Assembly: GCA_034434335.1 (NCBI GenBank)
Contig: DAOTZS010000266.1
Span: forward strand, 1 to 6,721
Direction: 5' to 3'
Origin: DAOTZS01 sp034434335
GTDB lineage: Bacteria; Chloroflexota; Anaerolineae; CG2-30-64-16
Length of the DNA: 6,721 bases
In this document: positions 1-6,520 of the stretch, piece after piece
Layout of the letters: the number at the start of each line of letters is the position of its first letter
Numbering within the stretch: position 1 is the first letter of the stretch
Position numbers and translations under genes: made by a program
Notes under the pieces: generated by a model
Databases searched by the model: none
What the model was told of the DNA's origin: nothing
The model's input: the letters and a program-made list of their open reading frames with translations, nothing else

Positions 1-2
1 CG

Positions 3-2999
3 GGCATCTCTCTCAGCCGCTCCCCGGCGCCCCCCGTGAGCATCAGCCGCGGCATGGCCGAGACCTTTACCTGGACGGTTACCATTGGCGGCAGCACCCC
101 AGACCGGGTCGAGTTCCGCGTCCTCGATCCTGATGCCGTCGTGGTAGACTCCCAGACCTACCCTGGCACCACTGGCCTGGCCATGACGCGCGTCTATACC
201 GTGCCTGCCAGCCCCAAGGAAGGCCGCTATCTTGGTGAGGTGGCCTACTACTCCCTCGAGGCCGGCCAGGAAGCCTACGCCAGCGTCTCGTTCTACGTCG
301 CCGAGCGCGGAAACCTGCAGGTCTTCAAGTTCGATGACTTCAACGGCAACGGCCTCCAGGACCCCGGTGATGACCCCGTCCCAGGGGTCCTGATCCAACT
401 GCTGACGCCATTTGGCGACACGGTCGGCAAGGTCACCGGCCCAGACGGCCGCGCAGTGTGGGAAAATATCGCCATCGGCAGCTACCAGGTCAGGGAGGTC
501 GTTCCAGCGGGCCGGGAACCCACCCTTCCTCCCACCACGACCGTGCAGGTGGAGATCAATGCCACGACTTATGTCACCTTTGCCAACCGCATCCCACCTG
601 CTGCCATCGCCGGACAGATCTGGCACGATAAGAATGCCGACAACACCCACGACCCCGGTGAGCCGGGCCTGGCGGCCATCGCGCTGCGCCTTTACCACGA
701 CAGCGACGGCGATGGGCTGCACGATCCCGGCGAGCCGCTGGCAGACCAGCGCGACAGTGGCCCCGACGGCACCTACACCTTTACCCTGGTCTACCCCGGC
801 GACTATGTCGTCGCCGTGGACGTGAGCGACCCCGACCTGCCGGCTGGGCTGGCCCTGCTGGGCGACCCCGAGCAGGCAGCCACGGGGCTGGCCCCCGGGG
901 AAACCCGCTTTATCTCCTTCCGCTTCGATGACAGCGCGCTCATCGGTGGCCGTGTGTGGCACGATGCCAACGGCAACGGCCTGATCGATCCCGGCGAAAC
1001 GGCCCTGCCCAACATCGCTGTCTGTCTTTATGAGGATACAAACGGCAACGGGCTGCTCGAGCCAGGGGAGCCGTTGATCGGCTGTCAGGAGAGCAGCTCC
1101 AGCGGCAGCTACAGCTTTACCGGCCTGCCCGGCGGCAACTACATCGTGGACCTGGACCAGGCCGATCCCGACCTGCCGGCTGGCTACCAGCCTACTACCC
1201 CCGACCCTGCCGCGGTCACATTGGGCACGGGCGAGGCGCTAACGGTCAACTTCGGCCTGCGCCAGCCGGCCACCCCCACGCCCACTGCGACCCCCACCCC
1301 TACGGCCACCCCTACGCCTGTCCTGGGCTGCATCATCGGCCGCAAAGTTGACGAGCTGCACGTTGGCCTCCCCGGCTGGACCATCCACGCCCGGCCCCGT
1401 GACGCCGCGCAGCCGGTCCTGACAACCGTCACCGATGGGAGCGGAGATTTCCACTTTAGCGAGCTCCTCCCTGGTTGGTGGACCCTGTGGGAGGAAGAGC
1501 AACCTGGGTGGGCACCCGTTACGTCGGCCGTTTTTGACGTACAGGTGCCGGCCGGCCCGGCCTGTGCCGAGGTGCGCTTCAAAAATCGGCAGGTCTGCGG
1601 CCTGGACGATTACGAGCCCGACGACTCCCCGGCTGCCGCATCCTCGATCTTGCCCGATGGCACACCCCAGAAGCACACCCTGGAGCCGCCCACTGATACC
1701 GACTGGGTGACCTTCCGGGCCGTGGCCGGCGCCACCTACACCCTGCGCACCGACAACCTGTTGGGCAGCACCGACACCACCCTGGCCCTCTACGACACCG
1801 ACGCCCTGACCCCCCTGGCCTACAGCGACGACATCGTCCCGGGCAGCGACCTGCGCTCCATGATTGTCTGGCAGGCACCGGCCAGCGGGTTCTACTTCGC
1901 CCGCGTGCGCGATTACTACCAGGCTGGCGCACGCGGCTGCCTGGGCTACGAGCTAATCCTGACCATGCAGGGCCACAACTACCTGCCTCTCGTCGTCAGG
2001 CCCCAGGCGCCCACCCCTACCCCCACCCCGTCGAGGACTCCTACCCCGACGCCCACGCGCACCCCTGGTCCTGTGCTACAGCCGTTCGTCATCTCAGGCA
2101 TAGAGTACCCCAAGGGCATCGGGATTGACCTGACCAGCCACCGGCTGTATGTGGCCAGCCGGACCACGAACCAGGTGTACGAGGTCGACCCATTGACGCG
2201 GTCTGTGCTGCGCACCATCCCGGTCGGCCGCGAGCCGTTCGGCGTGGCTGTCAACTCGACCACCCACAAGGTCTACGTCGCCAACTTCGTGGGCGACAGC
2301 CTGAGCGTGATTGACGGCCTCAGCGGCGCGGTGCTGAGGACGATCTCCTTTGCACCCTACGGCGAGCCCACCTACGTGGCGATCAACGAGAGCACCAATC
2401 GCATCTACGTGCCACTGCACGACGGCGGCCGGCTGGCGGTGATTAACGGCGCCACCGACACCCTCATCACCACCCTGGCGGTCGGCGACGGGGCATTCGG
2501 GGTTGCCGTGGACCCGCTGCTCAACCGCGTCTACGTCTCCTGTCGCGACTCTCGGCTGATCCGGGTCGTAGACGGGGCCACCCATACCCTCCTCGAGGCA
2601 CTGACAGCCTACCCCGGCGGCGAGCCATATGCGCTTGGCATTGACCCGGCCTTGGGTCAGCTCTACGTCTCCTTCGCGCCCGTTCCGGGCAACCCGACCC
2701 AGGTGCTGGCCTACCGCATCCCGGCCTCGGGCCCTGCCTTGCGCAGCACCGTGCTCGTCGGCCAGGGCGGCCCCGATGGCGGCGGCGGGCTGGCCGTCAA
2801 CCCGCTGACCCACCATGTCTTCGTCAGCAACAGCCAGGAGGATTCGGTCTCCATCTTCGACGGCGTCACCCTGATGCAGCTCATCACCCTGCCGGTGGGC
2901 GACAATCCCCATGTGGTCGCCTTCGATCCAGGGCTGAACTATGCCTTCATCGGCAACCGCGGCAGCAACAGCATCAGCGCCATCCCAGACGTGTTCTGA
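3..2999 (+). CDS. Modular cell-surface/secreted protein (SdrD-type B repeats, PPC domain, YVTN propeller), 5'-partial
   Basis: The frame is open to the left edge, so the N-terminus (and any signal peptide) is missing; 998 residues are visible. Domains in order, counted from the first visible codon: an Ig-like beta domain (about 12-102); a first SdrD/Cna-type B repeat (about 103-197) opening with FDDFNGNGLQDPGDD; a second (about 198-310) and third (about 311-422), each with paired Asp/Asn-rich loops such as DSDGDGLHDPGEP that resemble calcium-binding loops; a Thr-Pro linker; a shorter B-like domain (about 441-532); a bacterial pre-peptidase C-terminal (PPC) domain (about 533-660, beginning near DDYEPDDS); a second Thr-Pro linker; and a C-terminal beta-propeller of about seven YVTN-type blades (about 692-998, for example KVYVANFVGDSLSVID). 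No LPxTG motif, membrane segment or SLH domain is seen at the C-terminus, which ends in the last blade, so any anchoring must be N-terminal. From family knowledge these are extracellular adhesion or scaffold modules. No enzymatic residues are recognised and the ligand is unknown. An in-frame ATG at 54 and GTG at 36 are internal codons, not credible starts. Confidence 0.9.
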   Translation, partial: GISLSRSPAPPVSISRGMAETFTWTVTIGGSTPDRVEFRVLDPDAVVVDSQTYPGTTGLAMTRVYTVPASPKEGRYLGEVAYYSLEAGQEAYASVSFYVAERGNLQVFKFDDFNGNGLQDPGDDPVPGVLIQLLTPFGDTVGKVTGPDGRAVWENIAIGSYQVREVVPAGREPTLPPTTTVQVEINATTYVTFANRIPPAAIAGQIWHDKNADNTHDPGEPGLAAIALRLYHDSDGDGLHDPGEPLADQRDSGPDGTYTFTLVYPGDYVVAVDVSDPDLPAGLALLGDPEQAATGLAPGETRFISFRFDDSALIGGRVWHDANGNGLIDPGETALPNIAVCLYEDTNGNGLLEPGEPLIGCQESSSSGSYSFTGLPGGNYIVDLDQADPDLPAGYQPTTPDPAAVTLGTGEALTVNFGLRQPATPTPTATPTPTATPTPVLGCIIGRKVDELHVGLPGWTIHARPRDAAQPVLTTVTDGSGDFHFSELLPGWWTLWEEEQPGWAPVTSAVFDVQVPAGPACAEVRFKNRQVCGLDDYEPDDSPAAASSILPDGTPQKHTLEPPTDTDWVTFRAVAGATYTLRTDNLLGSTDTTLALYDTDALTPLAYSDDIVPGSDLRSMIVWQAPASGFYFARVRDYYQAGARGCLGYELILTMQGHNYLPLVVRPQAPTPTPTPSRTPTPTPTRTPGPVLQPFVISGIEYPKGIGIDLTSHRLYVASRTTNQVYEVDPLTRSVLRTIPVGREPFGVAVNSTTHKVYVANFVGDSLSVIDGLSGAVLRTISFAPYGEPTYVAINESTNRIYVPLHDGGRLAVINGATDTLITTLAVGDGAFGVAVDPLLNRVYVSCRDSRLIRVVDGATHTLLEALTAYPGGEPYALGIDPALGQLYVSFAPVPGNPTQVLAYRIPASGPALRSTVLVGQGGPDGGGGLAVNPLTHHVFVSNSQEDSVSIFDGVTLMQLITLPVGDNPHVVAFDPGLNYAFIGNRGSNSISAIPDVF
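1269..1319 (+). repeat. Thr-Pro linker 1, degenerate 18-bp tandem repeat
   Basis: This stretch encodes ATPTPTATPTPTATPTP. At DNA level it is an 18-bp unit (TPTPTA) present twice and then partially, with synonymous differences between copies. It separates the third B repeat from the fourth B-like domain of the surface protein. Linkers of this type are usually extended and often glycosylated; glycosylation here is inference only. Confidence 0.8.
2010..2072 (+). repeat. Thr-Pro linker 2 before the propeller
   Basis: This stretch encodes PTPTPTPSRTPTPTPTRTPGP. It joins the PPC domain, which ends near HNYLPLVVRP, to the C-terminal propeller. It is less regular than linker 1 and carries Ser and Arg interruptions. 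Confidence 0.8.
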
Positions 3000-3001
3000 A
3001 T

Positions 3002-3040
3002 GGGTGGCCGACTGTGGGTGGCCGACTGTGGGTGGCCGAC
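3002..3040 (+). repeat. Short direct repeat (14 bp, two full copies and one partial)
   Basis: The unit GGGTGGCCGACTGT occurs at 3002-3015 and 3016-3029, followed by its first 11 bases at 3030-3040. It begins two bases after the stop codon of the surface protein. The third copy forms the left arm of the inverted repeat that follows, and complements of the unit recur on the right side at 3050-3065 and 3071-3079. The block therefore looks like a repeated palindromic unit rather than random GC-rich sequence. Confidence 0.8.
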
Positions 3041-3070
3041 GGCAATGCCGTCGGCCACCCACAGTTTTTT
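3025..3070 (+). terminator. Rho-independent terminator (20-bp arms, T6 tract)
   Basis: Arms 3025-3044 and 3046-3065 are perfect reverse complements around a single central base at 3045, so the hairpin would fold with a short loop made from the innermost bases. A run of six T residues (3065-3070) follows directly. It lies 25 bases after the stop of the surface-protein gene and would end its transcript. The arms are unusually long and perfect for a plain terminator, which fits a palindromic repeat used as a terminator. Confidence 0.8.
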
Positions 3071-3098
3071 GGCCACCCATCCGCCCCACGTGTATAAT
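3069..3098 (+). promoter_or_regulatory. Probable promoter for the mazG-aor-moaD operon
   Basis: A perfect -10 box TATAAT lies at 3093-3098. A weak -35 candidate TTGGCC lies at 3069-3074, 18 bases upstream, and overlaps the end of the terminator T tract. Transcription would start near 3105 and give a leader of about 200 nt before the mazG start codon. The -10 box is AT-rich in a GC-rich setting, which supports it; the -35 assignment is uncertain. Confidence 0.5.
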
Positions 3099-3210
3099 CC
3101 AACTATCATCGTACAGGCGGTGACTGGAAGTCACCCTTTTGGGGCCTGCGGCCAGAGGTCGGCCTTCGCCGACCTCTCTGGTGATGCACACATGTAAGGA
3201 TGTCGGCGTA

Positions 3211-3233
3211 GGGGCGATCCGCTGGATCGCCCC
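3211..3233. repeat. Perfect REP-like palindrome
   Basis: GGGGCGATCC and GGATCGCCCC form a perfect 10-bp stem around GCT. The form (a GTAGGGGCG edge running into CGCCCC) resembles dispersed intergenic palindromes that I associate with Chloroflexota and cyanobacterial genomes. That resemblance is from memory and cannot be checked within this window. A weaker structure of similar flavour occurs at 6539-6551. Confidence 0.4.
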
Positions 3234-3298
3234 ACCTGGCACGAAGTGCCCAGGGAGGGCGATTTCAGTCGGCCTGAATGGTTACCCATCATCCATCT

Positions 3299-3303
3299 GG
3301 AGG
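3299..3303 (+). promoter_or_regulatory. Ribosome binding site deciding the mazG start
   Basis: GGAGG sits five bases upstream of the ATG at 3309. The alternative upstream in-frame GTG at 3246 lies inside the leader hairpins and has no comparable spacing to a Shine-Dalgarno site, so 3309 is preferred. Confidence 0.75.
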
Positions 3304-3308
3304 CATAC

Positions 3309-4292
3309 ATGACCCTGGTGAACGAGGCGGTGCAGGCCGCGCTGAGAGCCCTGGGCAACCCGGACCTGGAGAGCCTGCAGATCGTCAGGGCAGAGCGGAT
3401 CGCGCAACAGTACTACCCCCACCTGGACCCGGCCCAGCCGAGCCTGCTGGTCGGGCTCAGCGACGCCCGGCTGGCCGCCCGGGTGGGGCAGACCCTGCTT
3501 CAGGCCTACCCACCAGAGCATCAGGTCACCCTGGTCCGCGGTGGACTGGCTCAGGCTTTGCCCCTCTCGGCGCTGGCGCAGGGCGATGGTTGGGGGCCCG
3601 AGACATGCCTGTGGGTGCCGGCGCTTCCCGCCCCTGGCTCCTACGCTGCCCTGCAGGATGTGATCGCCCACCTGCGCGCGCCAGACGGCTGCCCGTGGGA
3701 CCGCGAGCTGACCTGGGCCAGGCTGCGGGCCACCCTGCTGGAAGAAACCTATGAATTGCTGGCAGCCCTGGACGCCGAAAACGCGGCCAAAGTGGCCGAG
3801 GAACTGGGCGATCTCTTGTTGCAGGTCGCCATGCAGACACAAATTGCCTGCGAACAGGGCCTCTTCCGCCTGCCGGATGTGATCCAGCGCGTGGTGGATA
3901 AGCTGATCCGGCGCCATCCGCACGTCTTCGGCACGGCCCGCTTCAGCGGGCCAGAGGAAGTGCTGGCCAACTGGGAGGCTATCAAGCGCGCCGAACGGGC
4001 CAGCAACGGAGAGCAACGTTCTCCGCTGAGCGGCATCCCGGCCAACCTGCCGGCGCTGGCCCAGGCGCAGGCTTACCTGGATCGTATGTCGCGGTTGGAG
4101 GCGGTGCCGGTGCCAGACGCGCCCTGGGCGGCGCTGGCCCAACTCCCCGCAGGTGCCAAGGTCACCCCTGAGATGGTGGGGAAGGCTCTCTTTGGCCTGG
4201 CGGCCTGGGCGTGGGCACATGGCATTGATGCCGAAAGCGCGCTGCGCCAGGTCAACGCCACCTACGCGGCCCAGGTGGCCGCTCCTGGCTGA
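3309..4292 (+). CDS. mazG: MazG-family nucleoside triphosphate pyrophosphohydrolase (YabN-like, N-terminally reduced)
   Basis: The protein has 327 residues. The all-alpha MazG domain spans about residues 115-235. Its metal-binding motif is present: E145, E146 and E149 in EETYE, followed by E165 and D168 in EELGD. Other family hallmarks are the lead-in PDGCPWDRE (125-133) and KLIRRHPHVF (198-207). Such enzymes hydrolyse NTPs to NMP and pyrophosphate with Mg2+, cleaning damaged or surplus nucleotides in the cytoplasm. The C-terminal part (about 290-325) resembles the end of a second MazG repeat without a second set of acidic residues. Residues 1-110 resemble the rear part of the tetrapyrrole-methylase-like domain of YabN/MazG fusions, but the front half with the SAM-binding region is absent. 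The start at 3309 is chosen for its GGAGG site. It is followed after 9 bp by the AOR gene and is probably co-transcribed with it. The MazG assignment is secure; the N-terminal reading is inference. Confidence 0.92.
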   Translation: MTLVNEAVQAALRALGNPDLESLQIVRAERIAQQYYPHLDPAQPSLLVGLSDARLAARVGQTLLQAYPPEHQVTLVRGGLAQALPLSALAQGDGWGPETCLWVPALPAPGSYAALQDVIAHLRAPDGCPWDRELTWARLRATLLEETYELLAALDAENAAKVAEELGDLLLQVAMQTQIACEQGLFRLPDVIQRVVDKLIRRHPHVFGTARFSGPEEVLANWEAIKRAERASNGEQRSPLSGIPANLPALAQAQAYLDRMSRLEAVPVPDAPWAALAQLPAGAKVTPEMVGKALFGLAAWAWAHGIDAESALRQVNATYAAQVAAPG

Positions 4293-4296
4293 GGAA
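4291..4296 (+). promoter_or_regulatory. Ribosome binding site of the AOR gene overlapping the mazG stop
   Basis: GAGGAA lies five bases upstream of the ATG at 4302 and overlaps the mazG stop codon (TGA at 4290-4292). The arrangement suggests co-translation of the two genes. Confidence 0.65.
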
Positions 4297-4301
4297 TACC
4301 G

Positions 4302-6200
4302 ATGAACAAAGGTTTTACTGGCAAAATCCTGCGCGTTGACCTGACCCACCAGAAAATCTGGACCGAAGAACTGGACGCGGGGACCTACCGCCTGTATCCC
4401 GGTGGCCGGGCGCTGGCCGCCTATCTGCTGCTGAAGTTGCTACCGGCCCGCACCGACCCACTGAGCCCCGACAACGTGCTGATCCTGGCCAACGGCCTGC
4501 TGACTGGCGCGCCGTTCTCTACCGCCACGCGCTTCAGCGCAGCCGCCCGCTCACCCCTCACCGGCGCGTTCGGCGAGTCGGAGGCAGGCGGCTTCTGGGG
4601 GCCCGAGCTGAAGATGGCCGGCTGGGAAGCGATCGTGATCACCGGCCGGGCGGCTGAGCCGGTCTACTTGTGGATCAGGGACGACCGGGCCGAGATCCGA
4701 GACGCGCGGCACCTGTGGAAACGTGACCCGCTGGAGGCCCAGGCGATCATCCGCGAGGAGACGGGTGAGAAGCTGGCGCGTGTGCTCCAGATCGGCCTGG
4801 GCGGGGAAAACCTGGTGCGCTTCGCGGCACTGACCAACGAGCTGCGCCACTTCAATGGCCGCACAGGTATGGGCGCGGTGTTTGGCTCCAAACAGCTCAA
4901 GGCCATCGCAGTACGTGGCACGGGCAGGTATCTCGACCTGGCCCACGACCCCCAGGCTCTCGCAGAGTTGGGCAGGCGCCTGGCCAAACAGGTAAAAGAG
5001 CATCCCGCGAGCTGGGAACTGTACCTGCGCGGCACCCCTGGGCTCACCAGGGGCCTCAACGCGGCCGGCATCCTGCCCACGCGCAACTTCATCGCCGGCG
5101 CGTTTGAAGGGGCGGAGAATATCTGCTGGGAGGCCTACGAAAAGGAGCTGTTCAGAGCACGGCGCAGTTGCTATGCATGCGCGGTGCGCTGCAAGCGCGA
5201 GGTCCAGGTGGATGGCCGCTATCAGGTCAGCAACCAGTACGGCGGGCCGGAGTACGAGACTGTGGCCGGCTTTGGCTCCAACTGCGGCGTGGACGATCTG
5301 CAGGCCATTGCCAAGGCCAACGAACTGTGCGGCCGCTTCACGTTGGACTCCATCTCCACCAGCTCGGCGATAGCTTTCGCCATGGAGTGCTTTGAGCATG
5401 GCCTGATCGGCCCCGAGGAGACTGGCGGCCTGGAGTTGCGCTTCGGCAACGCGGAGGCCATGGTCAAATGCGTAGAGATGATTGCCCGCCGTGAGCACAT
5501 CGGCGACCTGTTGGCCGAGGGGGTCAGGCGCGCGGCTGAGCAGATTGGCGGGGACGCCGGCCGTTTCGCCATGCACGTCAAGGGGCAGGAGCTGCCCATG
5601 CACGACCCGCGCGGCAAGCTGGGGCTGGCGCTGGGCTACGCAGTCAACGAGGCCGGCGCGGATCACCTGAGCACGGTGCACGACCCCATGCTGGCGAACC
5701 CCGAGTCGGTCAGCTTCAAGGGCGCCCAGCCGCTGGGCATCACCGAGGCGCTGTCGCCTTTGGAGCTAAGCCCACGCAAGGCCCGCAACTACTTCCTGAT
5801 GGAGAACTGGAACAGCTTCGAGAAAACTGTGGGGCTGTGTTTCTTCGGCCCGGCCCCGCGCTCCTTCATCCAGGCCGACGAGGTGCTGACCGCCGTGCGT
5901 GCGGCCTCGGGCTGGGACGTGGACATCCCTGATCTGCTGCGCATCGGCGAGCGGGCTACCAACCTGGCGCGCATCTTCAACCTGCGAGAGGGGTTCAGCC
6001 GCCAGGATGACACCCTGCCCGAGCGGCTGTTCCAGCCCTCGCAGGCCGGCGCCCTGGCTGGCCGCAGCGTGCCCCGCGAGGACTTCGAGCGGGCCTTGAC
6101 CGCGCTATACGAGCTGAAGGGCTGGGATCCGCAGACCGGGGTGCCCACGCGCGGCCGCCTGGCCGAGCTGGGCATTGAATGGGCTCTTGAGCTGCTATGA
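4302..6200 (+). CDS. aor: Aldehyde ferredoxin oxidoreductase family tungsten/molybdenum enzyme
   Basis: The 632 residues have the usual family length (about 600-650). The N-terminal AOR domain opens with the typical GKILRVDLT, followed by ARSPLTG, EAGGFWGPELKMAGW and GRTGMGAVFGSKQLKAIAVRG (about 186-206), regions that hold the pterin cofactor. The [4Fe-4S] ligands are C290, C293 and C297 (CYACAVRC) plus C513 in VGLCFF. A GPEYET segment (E317, E319) and H455 in GADH probably correspond to the catalytic Glu and His of characterised AORs. The family oxidises aldehydes to acids with ferredoxin in the cytoplasm, mostly using tungsten; the substrate here is unknown and related subfamilies act on other compounds. 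Two pterin-contacting DxxGL(C/D) motifs are altered, to GRFTLD (about 344-349) and KTVGLC (508-513). The start is clear from the family N-terminus and a nearby GAGGAA. It is flanked by mazG (9 bp) and a MoaD-like gene (4-bp overlap). No signal peptide, frameshift or truncation is seen. Confidence 0.93.
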   Translation: MNKGFTGKILRVDLTHQKIWTEELDAGTYRLYPGGRALAAYLLLKLLPARTDPLSPDNVLILANGLLTGAPFSTATRFSAAARSPLTGAFGESEAGGFWGPELKMAGWEAIVITGRAAEPVYLWIRDDRAEIRDARHLWKRDPLEAQAIIREETGEKLARVLQIGLGGENLVRFAALTNELRHFNGRTGMGAVFGSKQLKAIAVRGTGRYLDLAHDPQALAELGRRLAKQVKEHPASWELYLRGTPGLTRGLNAAGILPTRNFIAGAFEGAENICWEAYEKELFRARRSCYACAVRCKREVQVDGRYQVSNQYGGPEYETVAGFGSNCGVDDLQAIAKANELCGRFTLDSISTSSAIAFAMECFEHGLIGPEETGGLELRFGNAEAMVKCVEMIARREHIGDLLAEGVRRAAEQIGGDAGRFAMHVKGQELPMHDPRGKLGLALGYAVNEAGADHLSTVHDPMLANPESVSFKGAQPLGITEALSPLELSPRKARNYFLMENWNSFEKTVGLCFFGPAPRSFIQADEVLTAVRAASGWDVDIPDLLRIGERATNLARIFNLREGFSRQDDTLPERLFQPSQAGALAGRSVPREDFERALTALYELKGWDPQTGVPTRGRLAELGIEWALELL

Positions 6201-6430
6201 TACGGGTCCACCTGGGTGGACACCTGGACTGGTATGATCCCCAGAAACGCAGGTGGCTGGAGGTGCCGGTTCAAGGGGCCATCGGGCTGCTGGCTCTGGC
6301 CCGGTGCCTGGGGGTGCCGGCCAGCGAGATCGCGATCGTCACGGTCAACCGGCGCAAGGCCGAACTGGAGACGGACAGCGCGCGCGACGGAGACACGGTC
6401 GAGTTCTTCTCCGCCGTGGGCGGCGGATGA
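6197..6430 (+). CDS. MoaD/ThiS-family sulfur carrier protein
   Basis: This small 77-residue protein has the beta-grasp pattern and a C-terminal Gly tail (FFSAVGGG) preceded by DGDTVEFF, as in MoaD and ThiS. In this family the terminal Gly-Gly is adenylated and converted to a thiocarboxylate that delivers sulfur. Its ATG overlaps the AOR stop (ATGA at 6197-6200), so translation is likely coupled, with no strong Shine-Dalgarno of its own. Placed directly behind an AOR gene, it most likely serves dithiolene formation of the tungsto- or molybdopterin cofactor. The tail is close to ThiS in wording, so thiamine sulfur transfer remains an alternative, but no other thiamine gene is near. No MoeB/ThiF-type activating enzyme is encoded in the window. 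The family call is firm; the exact pathway is inference from context. Confidence 0.85.
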   Translation: MIRVHLGGHLDWYDPQKRRWLEVPVQGAIGLLALARCLGVPASEIAIVTVNRRKAELETDSARDGDTVEFFSAVGGG

Positions 6431-6472
6431 TGGGAGCAGCGTCGGCGAGCGAAGGCGGTTCAGCCAGCGGTT

Positions 6473-6501
6473 TTGACAGCCTCCCTCTCTACAGGTATAC
6501 T
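6473..6501 (+). promoter_or_regulatory. Strong sigma70-type promoter
   Basis: A perfect -35 TTGACA (6473-6478), an optimal 17-bp spacer, and a -10 TATACT (6496-6501, one mismatch from consensus) give a predicted start near 6508. It lies 42 bases after the MoaD-like gene and points at the gene beginning at 6663, which leaves an untranslated leader of about 155 nt. Confidence 0.75.
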
Positions 6502-6520
6502 GCACACGCCCCTTATCTTT

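Larger units (their letters stand above)
3105..3308 (+). other. Structured untranslated leader with four hairpins
   Basis: This is the non-coding stretch between the likely transcription start and mazG. It contains four successive hairpins: 3119-3135 (7-bp stem, GGA loop); 3154-3177 (10-bp perfect stem, CTTC loop, extendable outward); 3211-3233 (10-bp perfect stem, GCT loop); and 3235-3254 (8-bp stem with one bulged base, GAA loop). None is followed by a T tract, so they are not evident terminators. I do not recognise a known riboswitch consensus. It may be a regulatory leader or a cluster of intergenic palindromic repeats. No credible small protein gene is seen inside it. Confidence 0.45.

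Noticed and set aside
36..56. GTG at 36 or ATG at 54 as the true start of the surface protein
   Set aside because: The frame is open to the window edge, and the residues before these codons continue a Ser/Pro-rich interdomain stretch. No signal peptide follows either codon.
3002..3065. CRISPR-like repeat array
   Set aside because: The direct copies abut each other without spacers and form a palindrome ending in a T tract, which fits a terminator or REP-like block.
2094..3242. 382-codon open frame on the minus strand
   Set aside because: It lies opposite the YVTN propeller and the terminator region. Its translation has low-complexity bias and no recognisable domain. Long antisense frames are expected opposite GC-rich codons.
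3246..3308. Upstream GTG start for mazG adding 21 residues
   Set aside because: The extension is encoded by leader sequence overlapping a hairpin, with no properly spaced ribosome site, whereas ATG 3309 has GGAGG five bases upstream.
3105..3308. Moco/Tuco riboswitch call
   Set aside because: I could not match the hairpins to the known consensus by eye, so the stretch is listed only as a structured leader.
3282..4349. 355-codon open frame on the minus strand
   Set aside because: It mirrors the mazG gene almost exactly. The sense frame has clear MazG motifs and a ribosome site, and the antisense frame has neither.
4551..5681. 376-codon open frame on the minus strand
   Set aside because: It is antisense to AOR, whose sense frame has complete family motifs.
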